Positions 42,745 through 52,024 of a stretch of 53,209 nucleotides of DNA are shown here, one piece after another (within the stretch, counting starts at the first letter, position 1; the number at the start of each line of letters is the position of its first letter). Below the pieces are notes generated by a model. That model was not told the DNA's origin. It ran no database searches and saw nothing but the letters and a program-made list of their open reading frames with translations. The position numbers and the translations under genes are program-made. The DNA comes from Arenimonas donghaensis DSM 18148 = HO3-R19 (lineage in GTDB: Bacteria; Pseudomonadota; Gammaproteobacteria; Xanthomonadales; Xanthomonadaceae), in NCBI RefSeq assembly GCF_000743535.1, contig NZ_AVCJ01000049.1:1-53209 (forward strand), in the 5' to 3' direction.

Positions 42745-45240
42745 CTAGCGCGGCGCCGGGTCGAGCACCGTGATCCGGGCGCGCGCGACCACCTTGCCGG
42801 CGCAGGCCAGCGCCACGGGGATGTGGCCCGGCTGCGCAAACGCCGGCGCCAGGGCCTCGTCCACGGTGAAGCTGGCCACCTGGTCTGAAATTGAATAATC
42901 GACCACCTGGCCCGCCACCGTCAGTTCGAACCCCTGCGAGCCCGGCGACAGCGCCAGCCAGCCCGCCGGCCGGCCGTCGGGCTGGACGTTGAACGGTTCG
43001 CCGGCGCGCAGTTCGCGTGGGCCAAAGTCCTTGATGCCGGCGGCGCAACCCGCCTGCGCCGATGCGGTGACGTTGGCCGGTTGCATCGACAGACGACCGA
43101 TCTGGCCCTGGCGACCGTCCGGGCACACCCAGGCCAGGGCATCGCCATCTCGCAGGCGGTCACGCTGGCCAGGGTCCAGGCTGGCCGACCCATTGAGACC
43201 GGCGATGGTGAGCGGCACGTCCAGGTCCTGGCCGATGCGCAGCCGCGGCTGTCCGCGCGCGCTGGCGAGCCTGAACCAGAAGGTGTTGCTGCCGTCGGCC
43301 TGGGGATTGAAGTCCTGGCCCTGCACCAGGCTGTCCGGCCCCCAGGCATCGACCTGCAGGTCGCAGTCGGCGAATCGTTTTTCCACCTGCATCCCGGTAG
43401 GTGCCGACAGCCCGGCGATCTGCAGCCAGGACAGGGCGTGCTGGTCGCCGCGCGCCAGGTCCTGGCGCAGCGTCACCAGCCGCTCGCGCAGCGACCGCGC
43501 CGCTTCGCAATCGGGGTGCGGACCCCGGCACAGCTGCCAGTGGCCGCCACGGCGGACCGTCGTATGGCCCAGGAACAGCCGCGTGCGATCGGCGTGCAGG
43601 CCGGCTTCGCGGAAGGCCGAAAGCCAGGTGCGCGGGGCGTCTTCGCCCAGACGCGAAAGCACCAGGTCGGAGATCGCGAACATCGGGATTTCCCCCACCG
43701 GCACGACGCCCTTGCGGCCATCGAACACCAGCAAGGGCACGCGCGCCAGCGCCGGCAAGGCCATCAGCGGCGGTTCCGCGACCGAGTCGCGTCGGGTCGG
43801 CAGGACGATGCCCGAGAGCTCGTAGGGATCCGGCGCCTGCCCCAGCACCGGCGCGTGGTCGCCGAAGCCGACCACCAGGGCATCGGGATCGCGCGCCTGC
43901 ACTTCCTGGACGTAGTCCATGAACGCCTGCGTCGAATACGCGATGGCATTGGCGTAGGCCTCCAGCAAAGGCGCCTGCGGGGTCACCGCGATGCGGTCGG
44001 GACGATGCGCCGCGCGCTCGTAGGGATAGTGCGAGCTCAGGCTGACGACGTAGTTGAACTGCGGCCGCGGGTCGCTTTCCTGCTCCAGCCGCGCCAGTAC
44101 CTGCCGGTAGGTGCTGGCATCGGCCAGGAACATGCCGTCCAGGTCGTCGAGCTCGAAGGCGTTGACTGGGTAGTAGCGTTCGAAACCCAGCAGCGGGTAG
44201 GCCTGGTCGCGGCTCCAGAAACCCGCATGGTAGGGATGGCTGGCGGTGGCCAGGTAACCGGCCTGGCGAAGCAGGCGCGGCAGGCAGGGCATGGGCTTGG
44301 CCAGGGTGTGTTCGAACGCGACCTGGTCGCGGGTCGCCGGCAGGCCGCAGAGAGCCTCGAATTCCGCGTTCGCGGTCGCCCCGCCGAATCCCGGGACCAG
44401 CACGGCCGAATCCTTCGACTGCTCCATCGCGCGGCGAAAGCGCGGATCGAAGGGATCGCGGGAGAACCGGAAATGACCCAGCTGCAGCGGGTCCCAGGCG
44501 GTTTCGATCAAGACCACGTGCACGTTGCGCGGGCGGAAGCCGGGGCCGGCCAGCATGCGCGGGCGCGACAGGCCGTCGAGTGCCCGGGCGACCGCCGCCG
44601 CGCCGGGGACGCTGGCCTTTTCGCGCCGGTAGTGGGCGAAGTCGGCCATCAGGAACAGTCCGCCGCCCCGTCGTTCCAGGCGTTCGATCAGGTTGTCGGG
44701 CGAGGCCAGCGGCGCGGCGCGGTCAAGCTGGCCGTCTAACCAGGCGGCGCCGAGCAGCCAGCCGGCGGCCACGCCAGCGGCCAGCAGCAGCCCGAGCCAG
44801 CCACCGCGCCGGGGCCACCAGGCCCAGGCCGCCAGCAGCGCGACGCCGGCCAGCAGCGCCGCCGCCAGCCACAGGCGCCAGCCGGAAAGTACCTGCAGCA
44901 ACGCCACCAGCGCCGTGGCGTCGGCCGCCAGCACCGGCTGCTGCAGCTGTGCCACCTTGAACGCCGGCGCGGCGACCAGCAGCAGCGCGTAAAGCACGCC
45001 CGTCATCCACAGCGCGATTGGCCCGCGTGCGGACAGCCGGAGTGCGACCAGCAGGGTCAGCAGCACCAACCCATCGAGCGCCAAACCCCACGGCGAATAG
45101 CGCGTGCCCAATGCCGCCGCCGCCAGCCAGGCCGCCGCAAGCGGTACCGCAGCGGCCCAGGCGACGTGTCGCCAACCCACCCCGTGGTCCCGGTGGCCCC
45201 CGGATGCCAGCGTCGTCCCGCGATCTTCAGCGGTAGACAT
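42745..45240 (-). CDS. LtaS-like membrane sulfatase/alkaline-phosphatase-fold enzyme
   Basis: The 831-residue protein has about five N-terminal helices, then an extracytoplasmic LtaS-type domain (about 235-560). Metal and catalytic positions are present: E246 in VLIETAWDP, the candidate nucleophile T289 in GGATANAEFEALCG, H403 in SSHYP and D460-H461 in GFGDHAPV. The family includes lipoteichoic acid synthase, phosphoglycerol transferases of periplasmic glucans, and phosphoethanolamine transferases. A further beta-rich C-terminal region (about 590-831) carries several cysteines and is absent from classic LtaS. The ATG overlaps the 3' end of the giant glycosyltransferase gene by 14 bases. It probably adds or removes a phospho-substituent on the glycan. 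Confidence 0.82.
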   Translation of the reverse strand: MSTAEDRGTTLASGGHRDHGVGWRHVAWAAAVPLAAAWLAAAALGTRYSPWGLALDGLVLLTLLVALRLSARGPIALWMTGVLYALLLVAAPAFKVAQLQQPVLAADATALVALLQVLSGWRLWLAAALLAGVALLAAWAWWPRRGGWLGLLLAAGVAAGWLLGAAWLDGQLDRAAPLASPDNLIERLERRGGGLFLMADFAHYRREKASVPGAAAVARALDGLSRPRMLAGPGFRPRNVHVVLIETAWDPLQLGHFRFSRDPFDPRFRRAMEQSKDSAVLVPGFGGATANAEFEALCGLPATRDQVAFEHTLAKPMPCLPRLLRQAGYLATASHPYHAGFWSRDQAYPLLGFERYYPVNAFELDDLDGMFLADASTYRQVLARLEQESDPRPQFNYVVSLSSHYPYERAAHRPDRIAVTPQAPLLEAYANAIAYSTQAFMDYVQEVQARDPDALVVGFGDHAPVLGQAPDPYELSGIVLPTRRDSVAEPPLMALPALARVPLLVFDGRKGVVPVGEIPMFAISDLVLSRLGEDAPRTWLSAFREAGLHADRTRLFLGHTTVRRGGHWQLCRGPHPDCEAARSLRERLVTLRQDLARGDQHALSWLQIAGLSAPTGMQVEKRFADCDLQVDAWGPDSLVQGQDFNPQADGSNTFWFRLASARGQPRLRIGQDLDVPLTIAGLNGSASLDPGQRDRLRDGDALAWVCPDGRQGQIGRLSMQPANVTASAQAGCAAGIKDFGPRELRAGEPFNVQPDGRPAGWLALSPGSQGFELTVAGQVVDYSISDQVASFTVDEALAPAFAQPGHIPVALACAGKVVARARITVLDPAPR

Positions 45241-48200
45241 GCGGAGTCCAGGGCCCCCATTTCTTTTCGTAGATGGCGCGGTTGGCGTCGAACAGTTCGC
45301 GCTTGGTCTCGGCCTTGAGCGCGTCGAAGCTGGCCGACAGGTGGTGGTGCACGAACACGTCTTCGGCGCAGGCGACCGACAGTCCGGCCTGTTCGACCCG
45401 ACGGCAGTAGTCGTCGTCCTCGAAGAAGCCGACGCCGAAGTCTTCGTCCATGTCGCCCACGCGCTGGTAGACGTCGCGTCGCATCGCCACGCAGAAGAAC
45501 GCGGCGGTGCGCAGCGGCCGGCGCTGGCCCGGGTGGGCCCGGGTGTGCAGCGCGGCCTTTTCCAGCATCTCGTCCATGCCGTCGTAACCGATGTCGAGCT
45601 TGGCTTCGTTGCCGATGTTGTTCGTCACCGGCCCCAGCAGCCCCAGGCCCGGGTCGGCGCGCAGGTGGTTGCACAGGCCGCGCACCCAGCCCGGGGTGAC
45701 GTAGGTGTCGTTGTTGAGCAGCACCAGGAACTCGCCGCGGGCGGCGCGCAGGCCGACGTTATTGCCCGCCGAGAAGCCCAGGTTGTCTTCGTTGAGGATC
45801 AGCCGGCGCTGGTGGCCGGCCGGCGACGGCGCTTCGGCCCATTGCCGCAGCCATTCGGGTGAGCCGTCGGAAGATGCATTGTCGACGACGATGACCTCGA
45901 GATTGCCGTAGTCGCTGTGTGCTTCGATGCTGGCCAGGCAGGCCTGGGTGAAAGCGAGGTTGTTGTAGGTCAGCACGACGACGCTCACCAGCGGCTCGTT
46001 CAACTCGGCCAGGGCACGGTCGAAGGTTTCGGCACGATGCTCCCAGGTCTGGCTGGCGGCGAAAGCCTGGCGGGCCGCGGCACCCTCGCCCGGGCCGTCG
46101 GCCAGGGCCGCGCCGACGGCGGCGACGAAGGCCGCCGGGTCGCCGGCGACGCGCACCAGGCCGTCGAACTGCGCCATCTCCGGCAGGTCCACCGACACCA
46201 CCGGTTTGCCGGCGGCCAGGTATTCGTAGACCTTCACCGGGTTGGTGGCCAGGGTCAGCGGAATCACCTTGAACGGCAGCAGGCAGACGTCGAAGCCATG
46301 CAGCCAGTACGGCAGGTCGGCGTAGGGCACCTCGCCGGTCAGGCGCACGTTGGCCAGGTCGGCCAGGGCCTCGCCGGCGCCCGCGGTGTCGTTGCCGACC
46401 AGCAGCACCAGCGCATCGGGTTGTGCCTGTGCGACCGCGCGCACCAGGTCCAGGTCGAACCACTCGGCGATGGCGCCGTAATAGCCGATGACCCGGCGGC
46501 CCTGCCCGTCGGCGAACACCTTGTCCGGGCGCTGGTGGAAGAACGCATATTCCCCGGCGTTCCTCACCATCGCCACGGCGCGGGCGCGCGGGCCGAGTTC
46601 GGCTTCCAGCCAGCCCGAGGTCACGACCACCAGGTCGGCGTCGGCCACCAGCCGGGCTTCGGCGTCGAGGATGGCCGGGGCGTTGTTCTCGAAGCCGCCG
46701 TGGTGGTCCATGCAGTCGTAGACGACGCGTGCGGCCGGCACGGCGCGCGCCAGCGACAGCCAGTACGGGTGCTGCACCAGCGACACGCCCGCCTGCGTAC
46801 CGGTCCAGGCCAGCAGCCTCGCCAGATCCGCCCGGAGCGCTTCGACCTGGTCGTCGGCGGGCATGCCGAAGTAGATCGGCGGCCGCCCGGCGAGATTGAG
46901 GTGCACCTGGAACAGGCGCCCGCTGTCGTCGAGCGGTTCGACGCGGAACCCGGGCTCGGCGGCGTCGTGGAAATGGTTGGAAACATAAAACACCCGATGG
47001 CCCTTGCCGGCCAGCGCGCGCGCCAGGTGCTGGGGACGCTGGATGCGGAAATGCCAGTCGATCACGGACCAGACGAACACATCGGGCAGCCCTTCCTTGG
47101 CCGCGGCCAGCGTGACGCCCGCAAGCTCGCCCTGGCCCGGCAGCTCCGACGGCGCCCGGCTGCCCTCGGCGAGGTTCCGGCCCACCAGGGACGCACGCGC
47201 CTTGTCGCTGATCAGGGGCGCCTTGGCGATCGCGCCCCGTACGCGGGTGCGCAGCCGGGCCTGGTCGTCGGCGCCGAGCTGGCCGCGCAGCAGGCGGCCC
47301 AGCACGCGCAGCGGTCGCGTCCAGCGCCAGGTCCGTGAGGCCTTGACCAGCTCAAGCTGGCGCGCCTGCTCCGACAGCTGGTCGATGCTGTATTGCTGCA
47401 CCGAGAGCTCGCGACGGGCCTCGGCGAGCTCGGCCTCGCGGGCACGCAGGGCTTCGGAAAGCTGCAGCGCGTGGTCCTGGGCCGCGGCGCAGGTGTCCTG
47501 CATGCGACGCAGGTCGCCGGAGATGGCTTCGATCAAACCGCCGTGCTGGATCTGCACCAGCTCGCGCAGTTGCCCGACCTTGTCCGGCAGCGACAGCGCT
47601 GCCGCGGCCATCGGCGCCTCGGCGCGACCGATGCGCTCCCAGAGCAACCTGCGCTCGAGCCGGGATTCTTCCAGGACCGGCTGCAGCAGCTCGCGCACGG
47701 GGGCCAGGCGGGCACGCAGCATCGGCAGCAGCTCGGTGATCGAACCGGCACCCTGCGCACAGGCGCGCAGCTGCTGCCAAACCTCGCGCACGGGTTCGGG
47801 CAGGGACGCGTCGTCGGCCTCGCGGTGGTGGCGCAGCGCCGGGTCAAGGAAGGCCGACACCTCGGCGCTGGCCTCCGGGCCCGGCGTTGCCAGCGAGTCG
47901 CAGCCGGGCAGTTTGGCGATCGTCGCGAGCACGCCGCGCCAGTCGGCCAGCAGCTGGTCGTAGCCGATGACCCGATGCGGCAGGCGCGCCGCGGTTTCGA
48001 GCGAAGCCAGGGTGTATTCGAGCCACAGCAGCAGCCCGCGGCCGGGCGCGATGCCGTCGCGCACCGACAATGAGCGCGCCACTTCGGCGGGATGCCGCAG
48101 CAGCACCACGGCCGAAAGCGGCAGGCCCAGGCCGGCGGCGCCGCGCTCCCAGGCCTCGGCGAACAGGCCCAGGCGCGGGTCCTTGGCGGCCCAAAGCGAG

Positions 48201-48517
48201 GTGCGGGCGCGATCGTCGCGCAGGTAATCGTGTACGGCCGCGGCGGCGCGACGGCCGGCTTCGCCGGTGAGCCAGTCGGCCGGGAGCGACACCGGGTCGT
48301 CCCACCGCAGTCCCAGGGCGGCCAGCAGGCGCTCGTGGATCTCCACGGCAACGGCGTCTTCCCAGTGACCGGTCTGGTTGCCGGCACTGGCGCCCAGCAC
48401 GCGGGCGCCCAGGTCGGCGCCGCACAGGCCCAGCACCCGGGCCAGGGCCGAGGTGCCGCTGCGATGCATGCCCAGCACCAGGACACCGGCACCCGCCTTC
48501 TTGGCGGCCGTGCTCAT
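45227..48517 (-). CDS. Sulfotransferase-GT4-GT2 fusion protein
   Basis: The 1096-residue protein joins three catalytic modules. Residues 1-250 are a PAPS sulfotransferase-like domain, with 5'-phosphosulfate loop GMHRSGTS (16-23) and 3'-phosphate motif RHPAEVARSL (R141, S149). Residues 340-395 are coiled coil, ending in SRTWRWTRPLR, a linker frequent in polysaccharide transferases. Residues 478-820 form a GT-B (GT4-like) domain (VFVWSVIDWHFRIQRPQHLARAL). Residues 842-1096 are a GT2 domain (PLVSVVVLTYNNLAF, VVDNASSDGS, LLNNDTYV, GFFEDDDYCRR). The start overlaps the metB stop (ATGA) and the end overlaps the LtaS-like gene. It probably polymerises or caps an O-antigen chain; sulfation is inferred. 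Confidence 0.85.
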   Translation of the reverse strand: MSTAAKKAGAGVLVLGMHRSGTSALARVLGLCGADLGARVLGASAGNQTGHWEDAVAVEIHERLLAALGLRWDDPVSLPADWLTGEAGRRAAAAVHDYLRDDRARTSLWAAKDPRLGLFAEAWERGAAGLGLPLSAVVLLRHPAEVARSLSVRDGIAPGRGLLLWLEYTLASLETAARLPHRVIGYDQLLADWRGVLATIAKLPGCDSLATPGPEASAEVSAFLDPALRHHREADDASLPEPVREVWQQLRACAQGAGSITELLPMLRARLAPVRELLQPVLEESRLERRLLWERIGRAEAPMAAAALSLPDKVGQLRELVQIQHGGLIEAISGDLRRMQDTCAAAQDHALQLSEALRAREAELAEARRELSVQQYSIDQLSEQARQLELVKASRTWRWTRPLRVLGRLLRGQLGADDQARLRTRVRGAIAKAPLISDKARASLVGRNLAEGSRAPSELPGQGELAGVTLAAAKEGLPDVFVWSVIDWHFRIQRPQHLARALAGKGHRVFYVSNHFHDAAEPGFRVEPLDDSGRLFQVHLNLAGRPPIYFGMPADDQVEALRADLARLLAWTGTQAGVSLVQHPYWLSLARAVPAARVVYDCMDHHGGFENNAPAILDAEARLVADADLVVVTSGWLEAELGPRARAVAMVRNAGEYAFFHQRPDKVFADGQGRRVIGYYGAIAEWFDLDLVRAVAQAQPDALVLLVGNDTAGAGEALADLANVRLTGEVPYADLPYWLHGFDVCLLPFKVIPLTLATNPVKVYEYLAAGKPVVSVDLPEMAQFDGLVRVAGDPAAFVAAVGAALADGPGEGAAARQAFAASQTWEHRAETFDRALAELNEPLVSVVVLTYNNLAFTQACLASIEAHSDYGNLEVIVVDNASSDGSPEWLRQWAEAPSPAGHQRRLILNEDNLGFSAGNNVGLRAARGEFLVLLNNDTYVTPGWVRGLCNHLRADPGLGLLGPVTNNIGNEAKLDIGYDGMDEMLEKAALHTRAHPGQRRPLRTAAFFCVAMRRDVYQRVGDMDEDFGVGFFEDDDYCRRVEQAGLSVACAEDVFVHHHLSASFDALKAETKRELFDANRAIYEKKWGPWTPHVYR

Positions 48518-49662
48518 CCCAGCGCGGCCTCGAGTTCAGCCAGCAAGTCCTGGACGTCCTCGACGCCGACGCTCAGGCGCACCAGGTTGTCGGTCACGCC
48601 CAGCGCCGCGCGGCGCTCGGCCGGCACCGAGGCGTGGGTCATCACCGCCGGGTGGTTGGCCAGGCTTTCCACGCCGCCCAGCGACTCGGCGCAGGCGAAG
48701 AGTTCGAGCTTGCCCATGAAATCCTTGGCCGCTTCGAAGCCGCCCTTGAGCCAGACGCTGACCATGCCGCCGGCGCCCTTCATCTGCCGCTGCGCCAGCG
48801 CCTGCTGCGGGTGCGAAGCCAGGCCCGGGTAGGCGACGCGTTCGACCTTGGGGTGCTTTTCCAGCCACTCCGCGATCGCCTGGGCGTTCTCGCAGTGCGC
48901 CTTCATGCGCAGGTGCAGGGTCTTGAGGCCGCGCAGCGCCAGGAAGCTGTCGAACGGCCCCTGCACGCCACCGATGGCGTTTTGCAGGTAGGCCATTTTT
49001 TCCGCCAGCTCGGTGTCGTCGCCCACCACGACCATGCCGCCGACGATGTCGGAGTGGCCGTTGAGGTACTTGGTGGCCGAGTGCATGACGATGTGCGCGC
49101 CCAGCGCCAAGGGCTGCTGCAGCATGGGCGAGCAGAAGGTGTTGTCCACGACCACGATCAGACCGCGCGCCCGCGCCTTGGCGGCGACGGCTTCGATGTC
49201 CACCAGCCGGAGCGTCGGGTTGGTCGGGGTCTCGATCCAGACCATCTTCGTGTTCGGGGTGATGCCGGCCTCGAAGGCCGCGTCGTCGTTGAGGTCGACC
49301 CAGCTGAAGTCCAGGCCGGCGCTGCGCCGGCGCACGCCTTCGAACAGGCGGTAGGTGCCGCCATAGACGTCGTCCATGCACAGCACGTGGCTGCCGCTGT
49401 CGAGCAGCTCGAGGATGGTCGAGCTGGCCGCCAGGCCCGAGGCGAAGGCGAAGCCGCGGCTGCCGCCTTCCAGCGCCGCGACGCAGCGTTCGTAGGCGAA
49501 GCGGGTGGGATTGTGGCTGCGCGAGTACTCGTAGCCCTGGTGCACGCCGGGGCTTTCCTGCACGTAGGTCGAGGTGGCGTAGATCGGCGTCATCACCGCC
49601 CCGGTGGAGGGGTCTGGCGATTGGCCGGCGTGGATGGCGAGGGTGCCGGGGCGATGGGTCAC
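48514..49662 (-). CDS. metB: Cystathionine gamma-synthase/lyase family PLP enzyme
   Basis: The 382-residue trans-sulfuration enzyme has PLP lysine K198 in HSATKYLNGHSD, IETPTNPTLRLVDI, VVDNTFCSPMLQQPLALGAHI, and the N-terminal active-site tyrosine and arginine of the neighbouring subunit in YEYSRSHNPTR. Synthase and lyase activities cannot be separated safely by sequence; metB is the name used for this locus marker in xanthomonads. It starts at GTG with an AGGA upstream and a TATCAT box 32 bases before. The stop overlaps the fusion glycosyltransferase start, so a methionine/cysteine enzyme is translationally coupled to a glycan gene. Confidence 0.92.
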   Translation of the reverse strand: MTHRPGTLAIHAGQSPDPSTGAVMTPIYATSTYVQESPGVHQGYEYSRSHNPTRFAYERCVAALEGGSRGFAFASGLAASSTILELLDSGSHVLCMDDVYGGTYRLFEGVRRRSAGLDFSWVDLNDDAAFEAGITPNTKMVWIETPTNPTLRLVDIEAVAAKARARGLIVVVDNTFCSPMLQQPLALGAHIVMHSATKYLNGHSDIVGGMVVVGDDTELAEKMAYLQNAIGGVQGPFDSFLALRGLKTLHLRMKAHCENAQAIAEWLEKHPKVERVAYPGLASHPQQALAQRQMKGAGGMVSVWLKGGFEAAKDFMGKLELFACAESLGGVESLANHPAVMTHASVPAERRAALGVTDNLVRLSVGVEDVQDLLAELEAALG

Positions 49663-49694
49663 GGGGGCGTCCTGGGCGTGCGGGCAAGGCCGCC

Positions 49695-49700
49695 ATGATA
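49695..49700 (-). promoter_or_regulatory. Candidate metB -10 box (TATCAT)
   Basis: Read leftward, GGTATCATGGCGG lies 32 bases before the GTG of metB. It is the only good box in the 92-base gap after wzt and would drive metB, the fusion glycosyltransferase and the LtaS-like gene. Confidence 0.5.
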
Positions 49701-49754
49701 CCCGATGGCGTCCGGTGGCCTGGCCCGACCCGGGCCGGCCGGGCGCTGAAAAAA

Positions 49755-51164
49755 TCAGCCCGGCAGCGTCCGCCAGCGGCAGGCGGGTTCGTCGCTGAGG
49801 TCGAAATACCCCACCTTGTAGCGGTCCGTGGGCATGCCTTCGATACGGAAGCAGGCGGCGTCCAGGATGCGGTGCAGGAACACCCGCTCGTTGCTGGCGT
49901 CGTCCAGGCCCTGGCAGCCGACGTTCAGGAAATAGGTACCGGGACGCAGCCGGGTCAGGAACCGGAATTCAACCTCGAGGTCGGTGCCGGCCGTGACCCC
50001 GGCCAGGAAGCCGCTGCGGCCGTGGCTCGATTGCCCGAACAGGGTGATGCCGTCGACCGATTTGATCGCCATGCCCATCTCGACCGCGTGCGCATCGCGC
50101 TCGAAGTGCACGCGGTAGCGCAGCACGTAGGCGTGGCCCGGCACCAGCACGTTCACCCGGCGGCCGTCGGCGGTCTCGAGCTGCAGGTCGTGGATGCGGG
50201 CCCCGGACGGCACGAAGTCCACCGTCGATTCCGGCACCAGGCCAGGCTCGAAGCGCTCCTGCGCCTCCATCGGCCATTCGCGGATGTCGGCAGCGGCGTG
50301 CTTGCCTTCCGGGGTGGCGGCGGGTTCGTGCTTGCCACCGACGTCCTGCGCCAGCTCGCCGGCGGCCTCGCGTTCGGAATCCCACACCGGCTTGAAGCTG
50401 CGGATTTCCTCGCGAAGCGCCTGCCGCTGCTCCAGTGGCGCATGCACCAGGCGCTGGTAGCGGGCCACCACGTCCTTGGGCCGGCCGGCCATCAGCAAAT
50501 CGCCTTCGTCCAGCAACAGGGCCCGGTCGCACAGGTTGACCACGCTGGCGGCCGAGTGGGAAACGAAAAGAATGGTGGCGCCGGCTTCGCGGATTTCCTC
50601 GATGCGGGCGAAACACTTGCGCTGGAAGGCTTCGTCGCCCACGGCGAGCGCTTCGTCGATGATCAGCACGTCCGGGTCGGCGTTGATCGCGACCGCGAAC
50701 GCCAGTCGCACCATCATGCCGCTCGAATAGGTGCGCACCGGCTGGTCGATGAAGCTGCCGATGTCGGCGAAGCGCTCGATGCGGTCGAAACGCGCCTCGA
50801 CCTCGCTGCGGCGCAGGCCCATGACCTGGGCGTTGAGCATGACGTTTTCGCGGCCGGTGAAGTCCGGGCTGAAACCGCTGCCCAGCTCCAGCAGTGCCGC
50901 CACCCTGCCCTGCACCGCGACCGAACCGCGGTTGGGCTGCAGGACCCCGGCGATGAGCTGCAGCAGCGTCGACTTGCCCGAGCCGTTGCGACCGACGATG
51001 CCGACGGTTTCGCCGGCGTGGATCTGCAGGTCCACTTCACCCAGGGCCCGGAACACCTGGTGCCGCGGCCGCCCGGTGAGCAGTTCGACCAGCCGGTCGC
51101 CCGGCTTGGCATAGACCCGGAAGTCCTTGCCCAGGCCGCGGGCGCTGATGACCGGCGCGCTCAC
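49755..51164 (-). CDS. wzt: Wzt: O-antigen ABC exporter ATPase with carbohydrate-binding domain
   Basis: The 469-residue protein powers export of completed O-antigen. Nucleotide-binding domain (1-235): Walker A GRNGSGKS, signature YSSGMMVRLAFA and Walker B VLIIDEALAVGD, the form typical of Wzt/TagH. A variable linker (about 260-310) leads to the Wzt C-terminal beta-sandwich (about 325-465: IHDLQLETADGRRVNVLVPGHAYVLRYRVHF, GTYFLNVGCQG), which recognises the modified chain end. The GTG overlaps the wzm stop. A capped chain is implied, so the methyltransferases or the phospho/sulfo enzymes nearby are candidate terminators. Confidence 0.93.
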   Translation of the reverse strand: MSAPVISARGLGKDFRVYAKPGDRLVELLTGRPRHQVFRALGEVDLQIHAGETVGIVGRNGSGKSTLLQLIAGVLQPNRGSVAVQGRVAALLELGSGFSPDFTGRENVMLNAQVMGLRRSEVEARFDRIERFADIGSFIDQPVRTYSSGMMVRLAFAVAINADPDVLIIDEALAVGDEAFQRKCFARIEEIREAGATILFVSHSAASVVNLCDRALLLDEGDLLMAGRPKDVVARYQRLVHAPLEQRQALREEIRSFKPVWDSEREAAGELAQDVGGKHEPAATPEGKHAAADIREWPMEAQERFEPGLVPESTVDFVPSGARIHDLQLETADGRRVNVLVPGHAYVLRYRVHFERDAHAVEMGMAIKSVDGITLFGQSSHGRSGFLAGVTAGTDLEVEFRFLTRLRPGTYFLNVGCQGLDDASNERVFLHRILDAACFRIEGMPTDRYKVGYFDLSDEPACRWRTLPG

Positions 51165-51955
51165 AGCACGTCCCCGAAGCCCGGCCGCAGGCGGCGGAAC
51201 AGCATCAGGCCGCCCAGGGCCACCAGCAGCGCCGCCAGCGAATGGCCGCCGGCCAGCGCCATGTCGGGCAAGCGCCCGTCGAACAGCAGGCCGCGTGTAG
51301 CCTCGACCACGAAGGTCAGTGGATTGATGGCCACGATGCCGGCGTAGGACGGCGGCACCGAAGACAGCGGGTAGAAAATCGGGCTCAGGAACAGCATGGC
51401 GGTGGCGACCAGTCCGCCGAGCTGGGCGATGTCGCGCACGTACACGCCCAGGGCCGCCAGGATCCAGGCCAGCCCGCACAGCAGCACCAGGTAGGGCATC
51501 AGCACCAGGGGCAGCAGCAGGGCCGTCCAGTGCAGCGCCGGGCCCAGCACCAGGCAGGCCAGCACCAGCACCACCAGGGCGACCGTGGCGTGCACCAATG
51601 CCGCGCCGACGGTGACCAGGGGCAGGACGGTCAGGGGGAACACCAGCTTCTTGACGAAGTTCGGCTGCCCGGCGATCGCCATGGGCGAGCGGATGAGAAT
51701 TTCGGCCAGCATGCCGTGCAGCACCATGCCCGCGAACACCATCATCGCGAAGCCGGCGCGGCCCTGGACGCCGGGCCAGCGTGCCCCCAGCAGCTCGTGG
51801 AAGGCGAAGGTGAACACCGCGAGCAGCAGCAGCGGCGACACCAGCGACCAGGCCGCCCCGAACAGCGAGCCCCGGTAGCGGCCTAGCACTTCGCGGCGGA
51901 CCATGCCCGCCAACAGCTCGAGGCGGAAATTGAGCCTTTCCATGTTGTCTTGCAT
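51161..51955 (-). CDS. wzm: Wzm: O-antigen ABC exporter permease
   Basis: The 264-residue ABC-2 type membrane subunit has an amphipathic N-terminus (LLAGMVRREVLGRYRGSLFGAAWSLVSPLLLL) and six transmembrane helices. FHELLGARWPG, AGQPNFVKKLVFPLTVLPLV and LSPIFYPLSSVP are familiar in Wzm/TagG proteins. With Wzt it moves undecaprenyl-linked O-antigen across the inner membrane. ATG 51955 or 51943 may be the start. A GC-rich hairpin and a TAAACT box lie in the 69-base gap upstream. Confidence 0.93.
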   Translation of the reverse strand: MQDNMERLNFRLELLAGMVRREVLGRYRGSLFGAAWSLVSPLLLLAVFTFAFHELLGARWPGVQGRAGFAMMVFAGMVLHGMLAEILIRSPMAIAGQPNFVKKLVFPLTVLPLVTVGAALVHATVALVVLVLACLVLGPALHWTALLLPLVLMPYLVLLCGLAWILAALGVYVRDIAQLGGLVATAMLFLSPIFYPLSSVPPSYAGIVAINPLTFVVEATRGLLFDGRLPDMALAGGHSLAALLVALGGLMLFRRLRPGFGDVL

Positions 51956-51971
51956 ACCTTGGCGATCTCCG

Positions 51972-51993
51972 CGCCCGGGGCCTGGCCCGGGCG
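51972..51993 (-). other. Hairpin in the wzm leader
   Basis: CGCCCGGG and CCCGGGCG pair perfectly around a six-base loop, 16 bases before the wzm start. There is no T-tract. It could pause transcription or hinder translation of the O-antigen exporter genes. I found no ops/JUMPStart (GGCGGTAGC) element for RfaH nearby. Confidence 0.4.
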
Positions 51994-52007
51994 GCCGGCA
52001 GCGCGCA

Positions 52008-52013
52008 AGTTTA
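52008..52013 (-). promoter_or_regulatory. Possible wzm-wzt -10 box (TAAACT)
   Basis: Read leftward, GCTAAACTTGCGCG lies 52 bases upstream of the wzm ATG, overlapping the gap after the acyltransferase gene. It gives a leader that includes the hairpin at 51972-51993. No -35 box is clear. Confidence 0.35.
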
Positions 52014-52024
52014 GCAGCCCCGGC

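Noticed and set aside
51956-52024. JUMPStart/ops element before wzm
   Set aside because: No GGCGGTAGC-like sequence is present; only a GC hairpin and a possible -10 box.
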